Source: Isoetes taiwanensis
Taxonomy: Eukaryota; Streptophyta; Lycopodiopsida; Isoetales; Isoetaceae
DNA: 64,000 bases
NCBI GenBank assembly: GCA_021234155.1
Contig: JAJEKV010000059.1
Location: forward strand, 8,068,779-8,132,778
Direction of reading: 5' to 3'
How positions within the stretch are numbered: the first letter of the stretch is position 1; each line of letters starts with the position of its first letter. Below are positions 11,261 to 21,960 of this stretch, one piece after another. The position numbers were made by a program, and so were the translations under genes. Under the pieces are notes generated by a model, which worked only from the letters and a program-made list of their open reading frames with translations, was not told where the DNA came from and searched no databases.

Positions 11261-12970
11261 GGTTATACGAATCTAATAATCTGTGTTGTGCTTATTGTTG
11301 AATTGCTTTGCATGACTATTCATGGCTCTCAGTTTGTTTTGTTACGGACCTGCAAAATGGCACAGTTGGCTTACCTCGTATTGATTTACATATCTTAAAT
11401 AGTGCAGGCATATTCGTCATGTTAATATAAATCAATACAAAAGCATCATACGTTAAGGGGCAATCTTACAGGCAACTTAGCATTGCGGCCTATTTGTACA
11501 TATGGATCTGCTCATATGTATATTTCATAAGATGCTTACTCTGGTTTCTCGTGTGTAACAGACTGCATTGTAAGAAAGTCCTTCCTATTGTTTTTGCAGA
11601 GGTAATATAACGTGTCCATATAGATGTCCTAAGTGTTGTGTAAGTATAATATAATTTTGAATCCTTGATGCTCATTTGTGGCTGATATGAATGCATGGCA
11701 CGACTCTAGCTATCAAAGATCATATCATATTTGTAGATTTAGGTGAAAAAAATATAAATTTGGTAGTAATTGCATTGACTGTGAAGTCTTATACAGACAA
11801 AGTTCCTTGGGTTTCCAACAGAATAAACTCATGATAAAAGGCATGATCCTTTGATGGCATCTTGTTGAGGTGCACAATTCAAGGTTTTTAACGTATAATC
11901 TATTATTTCACAGTATTGTGCTAATTCAAGAGCATCATGCAATTTTAAAAGCAAATTTACATAGAGATAATCAACTGCAATTTGGAGAAACGTATCAATG
12001 GAGCTTCCCACTTCCTAGGATACAAGATAATGATGTTTGAGCATACACTTGAATTTGCCAAATTAGGTACACCAGAAGAAAAGCTGAAACCAGAATATGT
12101 TGAGACTTTCTGAAAATGAAATCAAGAAGTTAAAATTGGAGGAGATATGACATCTTCAATGATATTCTATTAAATGCAGGTTGTCCGGGATGGGGATGCA
12201 ATTCTTGTCTGTTCGTTCGGTTCATTCTAATCAAGCAACGGTGCAGAATGATGCACTATTGGTCCTATGTTGACGTGCCACATTGCATGAGTTTCTTGAT
12301 GGTCCAGTGTTGCTGTTATATGGCGCCCGCTCAGTTTAGTTAAGGTACGTTGTTTACTTTGACCCATTAGAAAAGAAAACATGCGAAATATCATAATAAG
12401 GATTCTTACATATGGCTCCTCCCTTTCATGCATCATTCAAATTAAGCTTTTGCTAGAATTCTGGAGACGATTCGTGGCACTTCTCTAAATGCTCTCGAAT
12501 ATTTTGTGTCTCCAAGAGCCTTTTCACATAGGATCCTTAAAAGTAAGATCTGCTAAGGAAAAAGATGGCATGACGGCAGTGAGATATGCCAGAATGGTAA
12601 CCAAATCCCGGTACTACACGCATAAACATTAACTACAACCACTTACATCTGATACTGTTAAGTTTCAATAGTCGCTCTCTTCAAGTGCCTTTGTGAGGTG
12701 ATGAAAGATAGTTTAAAGTTTCTGCTATTCTTCTGAGATGTTTAAATCTGGCATGTTGTCATCATGTAAAGATTTTGCTTCTCCTTCTCTTCCAAATATA
12801 CATGTCAAACAGTACCAGTTGCCTTTCGGGATCTTTGTAAGCGGAAGTGTCAAGCAGTAGATGTGATACTCTGCATCACACATATCACATTGAAGAACAG
12901 AATCATCTTCCTTATCAACTCCACAGACTTTTTATACCTTCTTCCCAAGGTGCCTTTGGAAGTTCCCAAT
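11261..12970. other. Non-coding, nothing recognised
   Basis: AT-rich sequence with scattered short frames, none with a domain, and no repeats longer than a few copies. It may include 3' sequence of the MBD9-like fragment that follows. Confidence 0.4.
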
Positions 12971-13818
12971 TTAATGAATTTGACTGATCTTTGGCTTGAC
13001 CATCTTGAATCTGAGGCTGTTCTTGAGTGGGTAGAGTTTTAGGTTCTGTACATGCGGTTCTTCAGGCCTATGAAGTACCTGCACAAGCCAAAACCAACAA
13101 ATATCCAGGCTGTCATGTGCAGAAGAAGATAGTAGCTTTCCAGCTGTATATGCTAAAAGAAATATAATTCGCATATATGAGAAACACCACTTGAACAGGA
13201 TGCAATATTTAAAACGTACCTTCTCATCATATAGCTTCTCGAACAACTGCGAGAGAGACTCCACAAGCTGGACATAAAATAACGTTCTTGAGGATCTGCA
13301 AAATATAGAAGGTATAAATCTCCTAATCCATTGCTGCATTTCAAAACTCTCATGAGGTTTCCAGATGCAATAGCTAACGCATATATGATTAACAAAAGAT
13401 ACAGAAATTGTACTAGGAAAATTTGCAACTTCTAGTCCATGTAAGTTCATTGATAGCAATGAGAATTCCAAAGTTACCTGGCATACATTTGCTACAAATG
13501 CTTCTGGTAAGTCACCATATGATCCAGCATCCAGTCTTAAATTGATAATCTGAAAGTCAATTGGGCGAGCCAACATTGCCTTGTCTATGCTCTCTAAATA
13601 ATCAACGGGATTAAACATGTTCCTTGAAGATATGTAGCTAAGGTCCGGCCTTCATCTGTAAAAGCCAGAGTCCTAAGAATAAAATGACATCGGTGCATAA
13701 TAGACTCCAAGGAGGTAAAAGCTTTTGTTTTCTTTGCCTGCTTTGGTGCAATGCCTTTGTCTTTGTGGGCCTCTGCTGCTGCCGGACTTGGAGGGCTCTG
13801 CCTCTTGGGGTTCACCAT
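12971..13818 (-). pseudogene. MBD9-like bromodomain gene fragment
   Basis: Three coding blocks on the minus strand match the bromodomain-like region of plant METHYL-CPG-BINDING DOMAIN 9, a nuclear chromatin protein. Block 1 (13818 to about 13484) has FTDEGRTLATYLQG then ARPIDFQIINLRLDAGSYG and a donor at CAG/GTAACT; MBD9 has RPLDF, IDLRLAAGAYGG and HEAF at the same places. Block 2 (about 13296-13220) reads YVQLVESLSQLFEKLYDEKV, like the MBD9 LVQLAETLSQNFE..LY segment. Block 3 (about 13080-12971) is RPEEPHVQNLKLYPLKN. Introns are kept, so this was copied as genomic DNA. There is a one-base frame break inside block 1 (near 13600), the first splice does not keep frame, and PHD, MBD and FYR domains are absent. 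I infer a truncated pseudogene or captured fragment. Confidence 0.65.
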
Positions 13819-13890
13819 AGCATGATGCTCGTCGCGGTGGTGACGCCAGGTTCTGAGGAACAATGGGTTTAGAGCAGTCACTAGCATATT

Positions 13891-13964
13891 CTAGGTATAT
13901 TCCAGCATATACCTAGGATATGCCACAAACCCACATAAGCGAGGGCTTGCCCCCCTAGGGGCAA
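13891..13964. other. Two perfect hairpins
   Basis: CTAGGTATAT at 13891-13900 pairs perfectly with 13907-13916 around a 6-nt loop (TCCAGC). TTGCCCC at 13947-13953 pairs with 13958-13964 around a 4-nt loop. They lie just upstream of the MBD9-like fragment. No transposon end could be tied to them. Confidence 0.6.
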
Positions 13965-15124
13965 CCCAAAAACTTTGTGGTATCATAACTCCATCTCCAT
14001 TAGGGTCTTTTATTGGACTTCATGTGCCACATGGCAATCCCGGCTGGAGGATTTGTCCCTTCTATCGGAACTCAATTGGGGTGAGATGGCACTTATATGG
14101 CAGAAATGTTTAAATGCACTATCATTGCATCTAAAAAGTTGAAGTTGCTCGTGGCTTCCTTCTTGTGTGCATTCAAACTAGCTATCCCAAAGCATATTCA
14201 GCGAAGCATTTTTCAAAATCGCTCTTTGTCACTGAAAGCCAATAGTTACGGAATGAAATCGAAAATGGGAATGGCCTGCATTTGCTACACTTGTGATTGC
14301 ATAACGTGTTGGTATGAACTCGAGTGTGATGCTAATGGAGAGACACTCTAATTGATTTCAGCTTATGGTTTTCTTTTAGCCTCCATATCTAATATCGTCA
14401 TGCTAAAATCAGCCTTAAATCACAAAATTGCAATGTCCACAAAATGCCATTATTTTAATGACAAAGATTTGGATATACCCACGCGTGTGGTTTAAGTATG
14501 TGGTATTCGATATTTATTGCGCTTGATTTTTTGGGTTGCTCGAAGGGCAAACCCTAGGGGTGGTTGGTGTGGAAGTGGGATATGTCTCCATATATTCCAT
14601 TTGAAAGGTGGAGCTATAGAGAGAGTAATGATCTAAGGACCCAAATCGCATTCACCGCTTCCTTTCTATTTGCACGGCAGAGTTGTCTTCCGATAGCTGA
14701 GCATCGATGATGGGTAGATTCTTGAACTCTGCCTCAAGCACCAAATCCTTGATTGGTCTCCTATAGGCCATCCTATACAACGTGACCCACTTCAGTTGGC
14801 TTTGCGATTAAATTGTATTGGAATCCTGGAGGATGAATTGCACATGTCTTGGACACCTATTCTTTTTATTCTTGAGCAAATTATTGATTGATTTCATCCA
14901 GTTTTATGCAATGGAATGTTTATACTGCTCTGCTCCATCAAATAGCAGTATATCTCAGTTTGGATTCGAGAAATATAACTTCTTTTAAAGCATCTTCCAG
15001 TCTAGTATTTGCATCTTTGGCTGAAGATAGATTGACGTCTCGAGTGGAAGAAAAAGATAGATGCTGGATCTTGAACTCAAAGTTCAGGTTCGAATTGTAA
15101 GACGGATTTATTTGTTATATAGGT
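13965..15124. other. Non-coding, nothing recognised
   Basis: No supported coding sequence. The 84-codon frame at 14097-14351 has no recognisable domain. A second GGCAAACCCTAGGGG word at about 14547 loosely echoes the hairpin sequence near 13950, but I could not define an element. Confidence 0.35.
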
Positions 15125-16400
15125 GAAAATAGAATAGAATTGAATTAAATGGGTTTTTTTAATCGTCCAAGAAGACCAATAGACCTATGGAACCCAAATA
15201 AAAAGAGCACATCAGACGTATTACTGTCTAAGATTAAAAATTCTTGCCCTAAAGGGTTTTCGAGGGAAAAAAAATTGGCAGTAATAAGCAGCTAATTGTA
15301 CACTAGTAAATATTAGTAGAATGTTGGGACAATTGAATGCATATATCCATTACCTCCTAGAGTGTGATCCTAGTATCCCCACTAAATCCATGCACGACAT
15401 CATATGGAGCGGCAATTACGCGGGACCAACTCAGCATAGGGCACTTGATAGATTCAAATGCCAACAGTGCTGAAGAGTGTGGCACTCATCTTCAATAACT
15501 CCTAGCTGAAAACATTGACAGATCTTGCCCTTTCGCACTTTATAAATCCATCTGCCTGTCTCAATTCGAAGGCAATAAGCACCTATGCATATGGCCGCAA
15601 CGAGCATGTGCTTCTTCAGAGGTAAATGTGTTCGAAGGTCCCGTTATATATCCCATAAGTTTGGGATTGATCACCATTTGTTCTACATTGCGGTTTTACC
15701 CTTTTCAAAGCCCCCCGCATTCCAAAGTTGGCAAATAGAAGCATCGTCAAAATGATGATTGTGATCCTCCTTGGTTTGTATCTGTATGCACCTGTGTTCT
15801 TGCACATTTTATCTGGAGAGCCAATTAGCTCATTTCTTCTATCAAGGCATTGCGGATCCATGACCACTGACCATGGTATAGACGAGGTTTGGAAAGCGAG
15901 CATTTCCCATACTGACTACATTCTGAAAGTATATGAGATGATATTCTCGCACAATCCTCTGTAAAGGCAAGAAACCAGTCTCCTGCAAAAGTATCTAATG
16001 CGGGACCATCGACTTTACTCCAAGTGCCCAGGTCAGAATGGCCTTTTGAACCTGCTTCAAATCATCATAGGCGGCAAATAACACCACTGGTCTCCACACC
16101 TCAAAGAGCAAGGCTCCATTAGAACCCTAAACAAGTGCGACTGATGGGTCTAAATCATAAAAATATGCTTATCACCATTGTTCTACATTGCATAAAGCAT
16201 TTTCTAACCTACTGTCACTTGTTGCTAGATAGAAGTGTCGCAAAATGAAGTAATAGTTCACTTTTAAATACTAGTTAGGCATGACCTCTATATTTTGAAC
16301 TTGATAAGTGAAGAATGAAGACGAGATGAGGAGCACCTTAGTCTTAGCCAAATTTACGCCCATTCTCATAGCCTTGCTAAAGTATCCAAGGCATCATATG
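15125..16400 (-). mobile_element. Degenerate LINE, family A, 3' part
   Basis: On the minus strand this carries the C-terminal Cys/His motif of a LINE ORF2 (GVIEDECHTLQHC, near 15480-15520), scattered pieces of the reverse-transcriptase C-terminal region, and a 3' end with the stem AGGTC-TATT-GGTCT, a GGACGAT box and an (AATTC)-like tail at about 15130-15200. Many frameshifts and a rearranged stretch at 15600-15960 show it is old. It belongs to the same family as the copies at 22-25 kb and 28-29.5 kb. Confidence 0.65.
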
Positions 16401-18394
16401 AAATTATTTGTGCAAAATAAAATAGAACTTGCATAAATTCAAAGGCGACATTGATGTATGTCTGAAGCGAAACAGTTTTTTCCATCAATGTAAGGATATA
16501 ATTTTTTTCTTATGCTGTCTTTTCTTGGGGTTTAAATGTTCCTTCTTATGTGATCACTTCAATTTTACTTAATTTGACATCTCCTTATAAACTGAATCAG
16601 ATGGAAGGTTCACGATGCACCTTAAACTATCAAATGGAGTAATAACTTCACTACAAACCAGATATCTTGCATCCGTGATTGAGAAATATATATAAAGAAT
16701 CTTTTGATGTTATCACAAGACAAAATTAGCAATTCCGGATGCACTTATAACAAAGGGAAGTGTGCCATGAGCATGCAGAGGGTGACCAAAAACACCCCTG
16801 TATATGATTATTTGAAAGGCAAATTCGACCCCTTCCATCCAAGTAGTGGCAACCCCTAAGTCATACGTATACATGTGAAAATGGGTCGAAATTACCTCCC
16901 ACGAGTCACTCAGGCACATTGTATGGCACCCATAATGAATCCCCCTTGGTTGATTCAGGATGCCCCTTTAAAGAATAAGTTGTTGCAACCATGGGTTAAT
17001 GTATATCGATTCACTAGTTGTAGTTTAACCATTTAGTGGAGTTCTCATATCTTTGAAGCTTTGGCAAGAATATTTTTTGTGAGGGATCCTCATCTGCGAG
17101 ACAATTTATTTCTAATTTCTAACAAATATAAAGCTATATGTTCTCTTTGCCCTTCAATAGCCCCTTCATGAGGGCCTTTGTGAATCAGCATCTTGTGGCA
17201 TTGTAAGGCTAACCACGATGTAGCTACAATGTGGATGCGTACAAGGTAGAACTTGACGACACAATTGAATCAATATATTTTATATATTGCAGTTGAAATA
17301 TTCAAATACAAGAATCTGAACTTGATTCTAGAAAGTTTTGACTAGCATTTATGACATTCTGCTTCTCTAGCTTTCTTTTCATTTAATTCAACATGAAATA
17401 TACCTTCTTCGTCACCCACAAAGGTTTAACCTATCTTATTCAAGACCAGGGGCAACGACTAAATCTTCCAAACATGAAAAGAAATTCAACGTGGTGAATT
17501 CAAAGCTAGACAAAATCTACCAAGACTTCATAATTGTCGTTTTTGTTAGATTAAATGATCATTGCTATCTCATGACAAGAAGCGTGTTTGACAATTTGGC
17601 TTTCACTAACATTTCATGTTGTCGTTAGCCACATAAACATTTTGATTTGCCACTCTTCCTTGTCTAATAAGGCCAATAAAAGGTCCAGACTGTGTCTAAT
17701 AAGGACAAAAATGCCAAAGTGCATGTCACCTTTTCATTTATTAACCTTACTAACATTTGGATTGGCATCCACCACTTTACTAACTTGCTTTCTTTGCTGT
17801 ACATCAAGTAAGAGATTCTTTCAATGAATTGGTTGTCATCTTTATTATTGTCCACTTTTCTAGATACTATTTAAGTGACAAGTAGAAAAGTGTGTTGAAA
17901 CGTCTACACTTTATATAATCTTAGTGGTATATCTCATTGGGTAGAGTAGATGCAAAAATTCTCCTTCAACCACAACCGTGAAGCAAGTTGTTTAGCCAGT
18001 AAACGTTTGTCATTGTTAAGTGGAATCTAAGCATACATAACTTGCTTTATGCAATACCTTGATTATTAGAGAAAAAGAAAAGCCCAATTGTCTTTCTCTA
18101 AAGGAAGAGCGGATATCTAACATTGACTAGAGACTAACTGGTCTATCATATATACACAAGACATTATCATTCCATTGAAAACTTCATGAATAGTTTAAAG
18201 GTGAATCTGACTTCGAGGAGGAGGAGGACAAGAACGTCTTTCATGTTCGCTCGAGACCATGATCTGAAAGAAGAGAAACTGAATCCCTTTCAAATTACTT
18301 AAAACTTCCATTATCCATCTAGAAGAGCTAGATTTGGCTTTTCTGACAATTGAACAGATGGAGATATGGGACACCGGCAAATATCTCTATTGTT
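16401..18394. other. Non-coding, nothing recognised
   Basis: AT-rich with no supported coding sequence or clear repeat. Probably decayed transposon sequence, but I cannot assign it. Confidence 0.35.
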
Positions 18395-18949
18395 GCTTTT
18401 GTGGACTTTGTAAAGGCTTTTGACATGGTAGCTCGGAAAAAGCTATGGGCAAGATTGCAATAGATAGAGGTCCTTGCAGACCTATAGAATGCAATGTACA
18501 GGTTGTACGAGACATGCTCAGGTCAGTTGTAGCAGACAGACCAGCCATTCAATAGTAATATCAGGGTCTGCCAAGGTTGCCCTCTCTGTCCTACATTGTT
18601 TGGGCTATACATTGATCAGTTGGAGAGCTGGCTTGTTGAAAATGGGGGTGATAGAGCTCACCTCCTGCACCAGATTGCTAGGCAGCTAATATATGCTGAA
18701 GATGTGGACCTTCTGGTTTACACTCCAGTGGACATGTGGTGCCATCTCGATGCCCTGAATGCATTTTGCCAGGTGACTGACATGTGTGTAGACTAAGGTG
18801 GTTCTTATATCATCCATGCGTCAGCCAAGAGCTCTTTCCTTTAGCTATCGGGAGCAAAATGTGGAAGTGGCACCCGTCTATAAATATTTGGGAGTGGAGT
18901 TTCCTTCTGCTATATGCAATGGAATACTTCCAAAAGGGATACACTCATA
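18395..18949 (+). mobile_element. LINE family A reverse-transcriptase fragment
   Basis: Broken frames give FVDFVKAFDMV (RT block with the first catalytic Asp), QGCPLCPTLFGLYIDQLES, then YAEDVDLL, where the usual YADD is altered to YAED, and YKYLGVEF. The fragment stops abruptly at 18949, where a TG-starting LTR candidate begins. Matching LINE sequence resumes at about 27830, so a later insertion split this copy. Confidence 0.75.
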
Positions 18950-19256
18950 TGTAGGGGGTATGCCATCTACGTTCAAGGGCTGGCAAAAAAACCACCGTAT
19001 ACAGATTTTTAAGAAGTCAATTTGACCCCCTTTGAATAAATTTTATCTAGACCAATGCTCAAAATCCTAAAAAATGACCCCTTATCTGAATAGAGAGAGA
19101 AAATAGAGAGGCGGTGTATTGGGAGAGATTATTTTTGCTTAATCTAGCTATGGAGATTATGAATCTTTATGTTGTGCATCGCATAGATCTGGTAGATTGA
19201 AGCTTAGATTATTGGGTTTTCATCCTTTTTACAAGGTTGGAATTTAGGCTTTAACA
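18950..19256 (+). mobile_element. Candidate 5' LTR and primer-binding site
   Basis: The segment starts TGTAGGGGG directly at the LINE break and ends TTAACA at 19256. It is followed by ATTTGGCGACCACGGTGCTC, which resembles the TTGGCGACC-type primer-binding region of plant Ty3 elements. Gag-like coding follows from about 19620. I found no second copy at the 3' side near 27.8 kb, so the LTR call rests on ends and context only. Confidence 0.4.
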
Positions 19257-19900
19257 ATTTGGCGACCACGGTGCTCGACAGACCATTGATTGGCAAGAAT
19301 TTTCGTTGCAAAAAGAGTTGTTACTATTTGTATTGGTGATCGTCGGTAAAGAACGACACCATTGAGCAAGGAGCAATTTCTTTGTGTGGGATTTTGCCGT
19401 AAGTGATTTGCAGGGTACAATTTGACAAGGGAAGCATAGTTTTATGCCCAACAGATGTAAAAAGGATGTACCACCAAGCTCCATCGTAACAAGAAGGGGT
19501 GATTCAATATTTTGGCTCAAAATTGCATCAAGATTCGATTTCATTTTCAGATTTAGGAGCAGATCTGGGGTCCTCAGATCCAAGAGGTTCTGATTCCATT
19601 TACCGATCTAGAAGGTAATCCAATTTCGTTTCTGTTTTCAGACAATAGGGATTCCAAAGTTTAATGATCTGGTAGATCGAGATCCTTTGAAGCATATTGT
19701 GAAGATTGAGAGGTATTGCCAGCAATGTAAGTTACCGGCTGATGATTATTTGCTTTGATTTCATAGTTCTTTGCAAGATTCAATGGAGGAATAGGCACAA
19801 ACCTAGCCAGATATCACGACAAATCAGGAATTAAAGGAAGCATTCATTGCCAATTATCGAGAAGTCCATAGTAAGGAATATCTAACATTATAACAGGGGG
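19257..19900 (+). pseudogene. Ty3-type gag, N-terminal part, broken
   Basis: From about 19625 a frame with several stops reads KFNDLVDRDPLKHIVKIERYC then QELKEAFIANYREV (each cited in part), the pattern of the plant retrotransposon gag core. It stops at about 19895. Sequence that continues the same core (MERWTNFTQKEDESIREYNQ, 25594 on) lies 5.7 kb downstream, so the gag was split by an insertion. 19257-19620 would be the untranslated leader. Confidence 0.55.
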
Positions 19901-20139
19901 TTTTTTTTCTGTTTTTGTACTGTTTTCTCTAAGGTTTTCATATGATTTGGTGGCCGTATTCATCCAGGTGTACTAAATAGTATTTCTAGAGTGCACCCTT
20001 TTGTTAGCCGTTGATTTTAGAAAAGGGGGCAAATCCTGTGGTGGAGGCTTCTTTTGTGGTGGGTGTGAATATCCTCCCATTATTTTTAGGCTTTTTTTAG
20101 GTAAACATGCAAGGATCGAATAATGTATTTTAGGGTTTG

Positions 20140-20888
20140 TGTCTCCTCGGCACAAGAGTTTTGCAGGAGGTTGCAGAAGGGTCTTACTCTGAACAGGGTT
20201 CACTATACTTGAAAGAGATGGATTGGAATGCTGAAGCTGCATCTGCTGCAGCAGCAATGGTTGCCGGCGATGGTCTTTTTAATAGGCTCATTGATGTTCT
20301 TCATGCACTCCTTAGCAATAGTTGGGCGGCATGGCTGAAACCACGCATAGTAAGCAAGACTCATGGTAAAGGTACTAGGGCTTGTTGAAAATTGCCTAGT
20401 GATTCTACAAACCTACTTTATTGGATAGAATGACAATATGTATTGGTCTTGCAGGTCGAACTAGATCACATGCAAATATCATAGTCCATCCGCATTCGGT
20501 TGCAGGCAGCATTGGCGCCACCTCCCTTCTGCATCTGGCATTACCTTGTCTATGGCACCTTTCTCAAATTCCATCTTTAGCAAATGGTCTTTTGCAATCT
20601 TGTCTTACAGAGTGTCTATCTTCAGCCAGCTCCTCTTATCAGAAATCCCAATATAGTGTGGACTCAGCAAATGTGAAGAAGAATGCCAGCCAGTTTCAAG
20701 ATACTGAATTGGTGGTTGATCCTTGGACTCTTTTAGAGTATGGCACTGGTTCCTGGGGTCCCATTGGTAATGGGGCCAGCCTCACCTGGGACAGTGGGAA
20801 CACGAGAGCGTGCTCTTGGTTAAAGGGTGCGATAAAGGTGAGGCGAACTGATTTAACCTATGTGGGCACAATTGATGGAGATGCATGA
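20140..20888 (+). pseudogene. MED12 C-terminal fragment
   Basis: The segment matches the extreme C-terminus of plant Mediator subunit 12 (nuclear CDK8 kinase module). In order: NAEAASAAAAMVAGDGLFN and SWAAWLKPR (20220-20345); an intron with GT at about 20372 and CAG at 20454; then, in another frame, ELDHMQ and RLQAALAPPP; then VDPWTLLEYGTGS (20718-20756) and SWLKGAIKVRRTDLTYVGTI, ending with a stop at 20886. Plant MED12 has PWTLLEDGTGS and WLKGAVRVRRTDLTYIG here. Retained intron and frameshifts mean a DNA-level copy that has decayed, and only the last few per cent of the ~2,200-residue protein is present. It lies inside the block that splits a retrotransposon gag, so it was carried there. Confidence 0.75.
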
Positions 20889-20981
20889 TTTGTTATCGGA
20901 CAGAACGGTGCTATATTGCCATGTAATAGTACAACTGATAGGCATAATACCTTCTCAAGGTGCCACTGAAGTGCAGCATGC

Positions 20982-21110
20982 AGGTATCTCAATATTCCAA
21001 ACATTATTTCAGCTGCAGTAATCAGGCGCTGCACTATGTTGCATCCTGGTTATGGCTTCCTTTCAGAAAACGCAAGTAAAATGTTTGCAGATCTATGGAC
21101 CATTACCCCG
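20982..21110 (+). pseudogene. Biotin carboxylase fragment (ACCase subunit type)
   Basis: A short frame gives [12 protein letters not shown] then [18 protein letters not shown], the biotin carboxylase N-terminal signature ([10 protein letters not shown]). The [15 protein letters not shown] form is that of the plastid acetyl-CoA carboxylase biotin carboxylase subunit. Only about 40 residues are present before a stop. It lies 95 bp after the MED12 fragment in the same direction, although the two are unrelated host genes, which suggests joint capture by a mobile element. Confidence 0.7.
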
Positions 21111-21960
21111 TCTTAAAGTTATGCAGTTCAGATTATGAGGCCATGGGGTGTTCGTTGAGTTCATCGTCGAGAATTCAGTTTAATCTTAAACTGCCAATAA
21201 GTTTAAGTCTGATGCAAAGTACCAATCTAGTTGGACTTTTTGGACAATTCCCAGGCATCTCCAAAACATTGTGCTTGTTTCCTAGACAATAGAGTTGCTA
21301 CCATGCCATGCAGAAATTCCAAGGTTAGTCCTGTTTAAGGTGAAGTACAGACCATCTGGTTACTGGGTTCAATTCCCGAGACTGTTTGGGAGTTTTTGTG
21401 TTCCTTGGTTTTGCCATATTTGTTCTTGTACTTAAATCTCATTTGATTATTGAAAACTGGGATTTGTTACTATTGGAGGAACATAAATGGTAAATAAATT
21501 TGCTGCATCTGGTCAATTTTGGGTTGTTCATCCTCGCTATAAAATGCAAACAGTTTGTTGCATAACTTATTATTGAGATCGTCTATTTATTCCAGGAAAT
21601 AGATCAAACATTGTTTTGATACTACATTTTCACTTGCAGCTGGATAGATATTACATTTTCACTTACAGGCTTCTGTCCTGTAATTAGATTACATGCACAA
21701 GTGTTTCTCGTGTTATTACATGTATAAGTGTTTGTAGAATTGGTACGTGAAGTTATGCCATCCTTAATGCCCAAAGGCCTTTATTAGGGCCCGAAGGGCC
21801 CAAATTTTTTTTATTAATATAAATATATAGCATAATAACAACCAACCCATCACTACAATCAACATTAAAGCGGCATGGAAAGCGGGGGCATGGGGGGGTT
21901 GCCTGCTACTACCGAACAACCTTGGCACAGTCAATCTCCTTGTTCAAGACGGACAAGCAC
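21111..21960. other. Non-coding; GGGCCC hairpin
   Basis: No gene recognised. At 21773-21782 is the palindrome AAAGGCCTTT, and at 21787-21101+700 (21787-21801) GGGCCC-GAA-GGGCCC. Together, followed by a T-rich run, they look like the 3' end of another element in minus orientation, but no coding part supports this. Confidence 0.35.

Noticed and set aside
17390-18060. Possible Ty1/copia remnant
   Set aside because: A few words looked copia-like, but no RT, RNase H or integrase motif could be read in any frame.
21340-21400. tRNA-like T arm (GGGTTCAATTCCC) possibly from a tRNA or SINE
   Set aside because: No convincing A box, anticodon arm or acceptor stem could be folded around it, so only a B-box resemblance remains.
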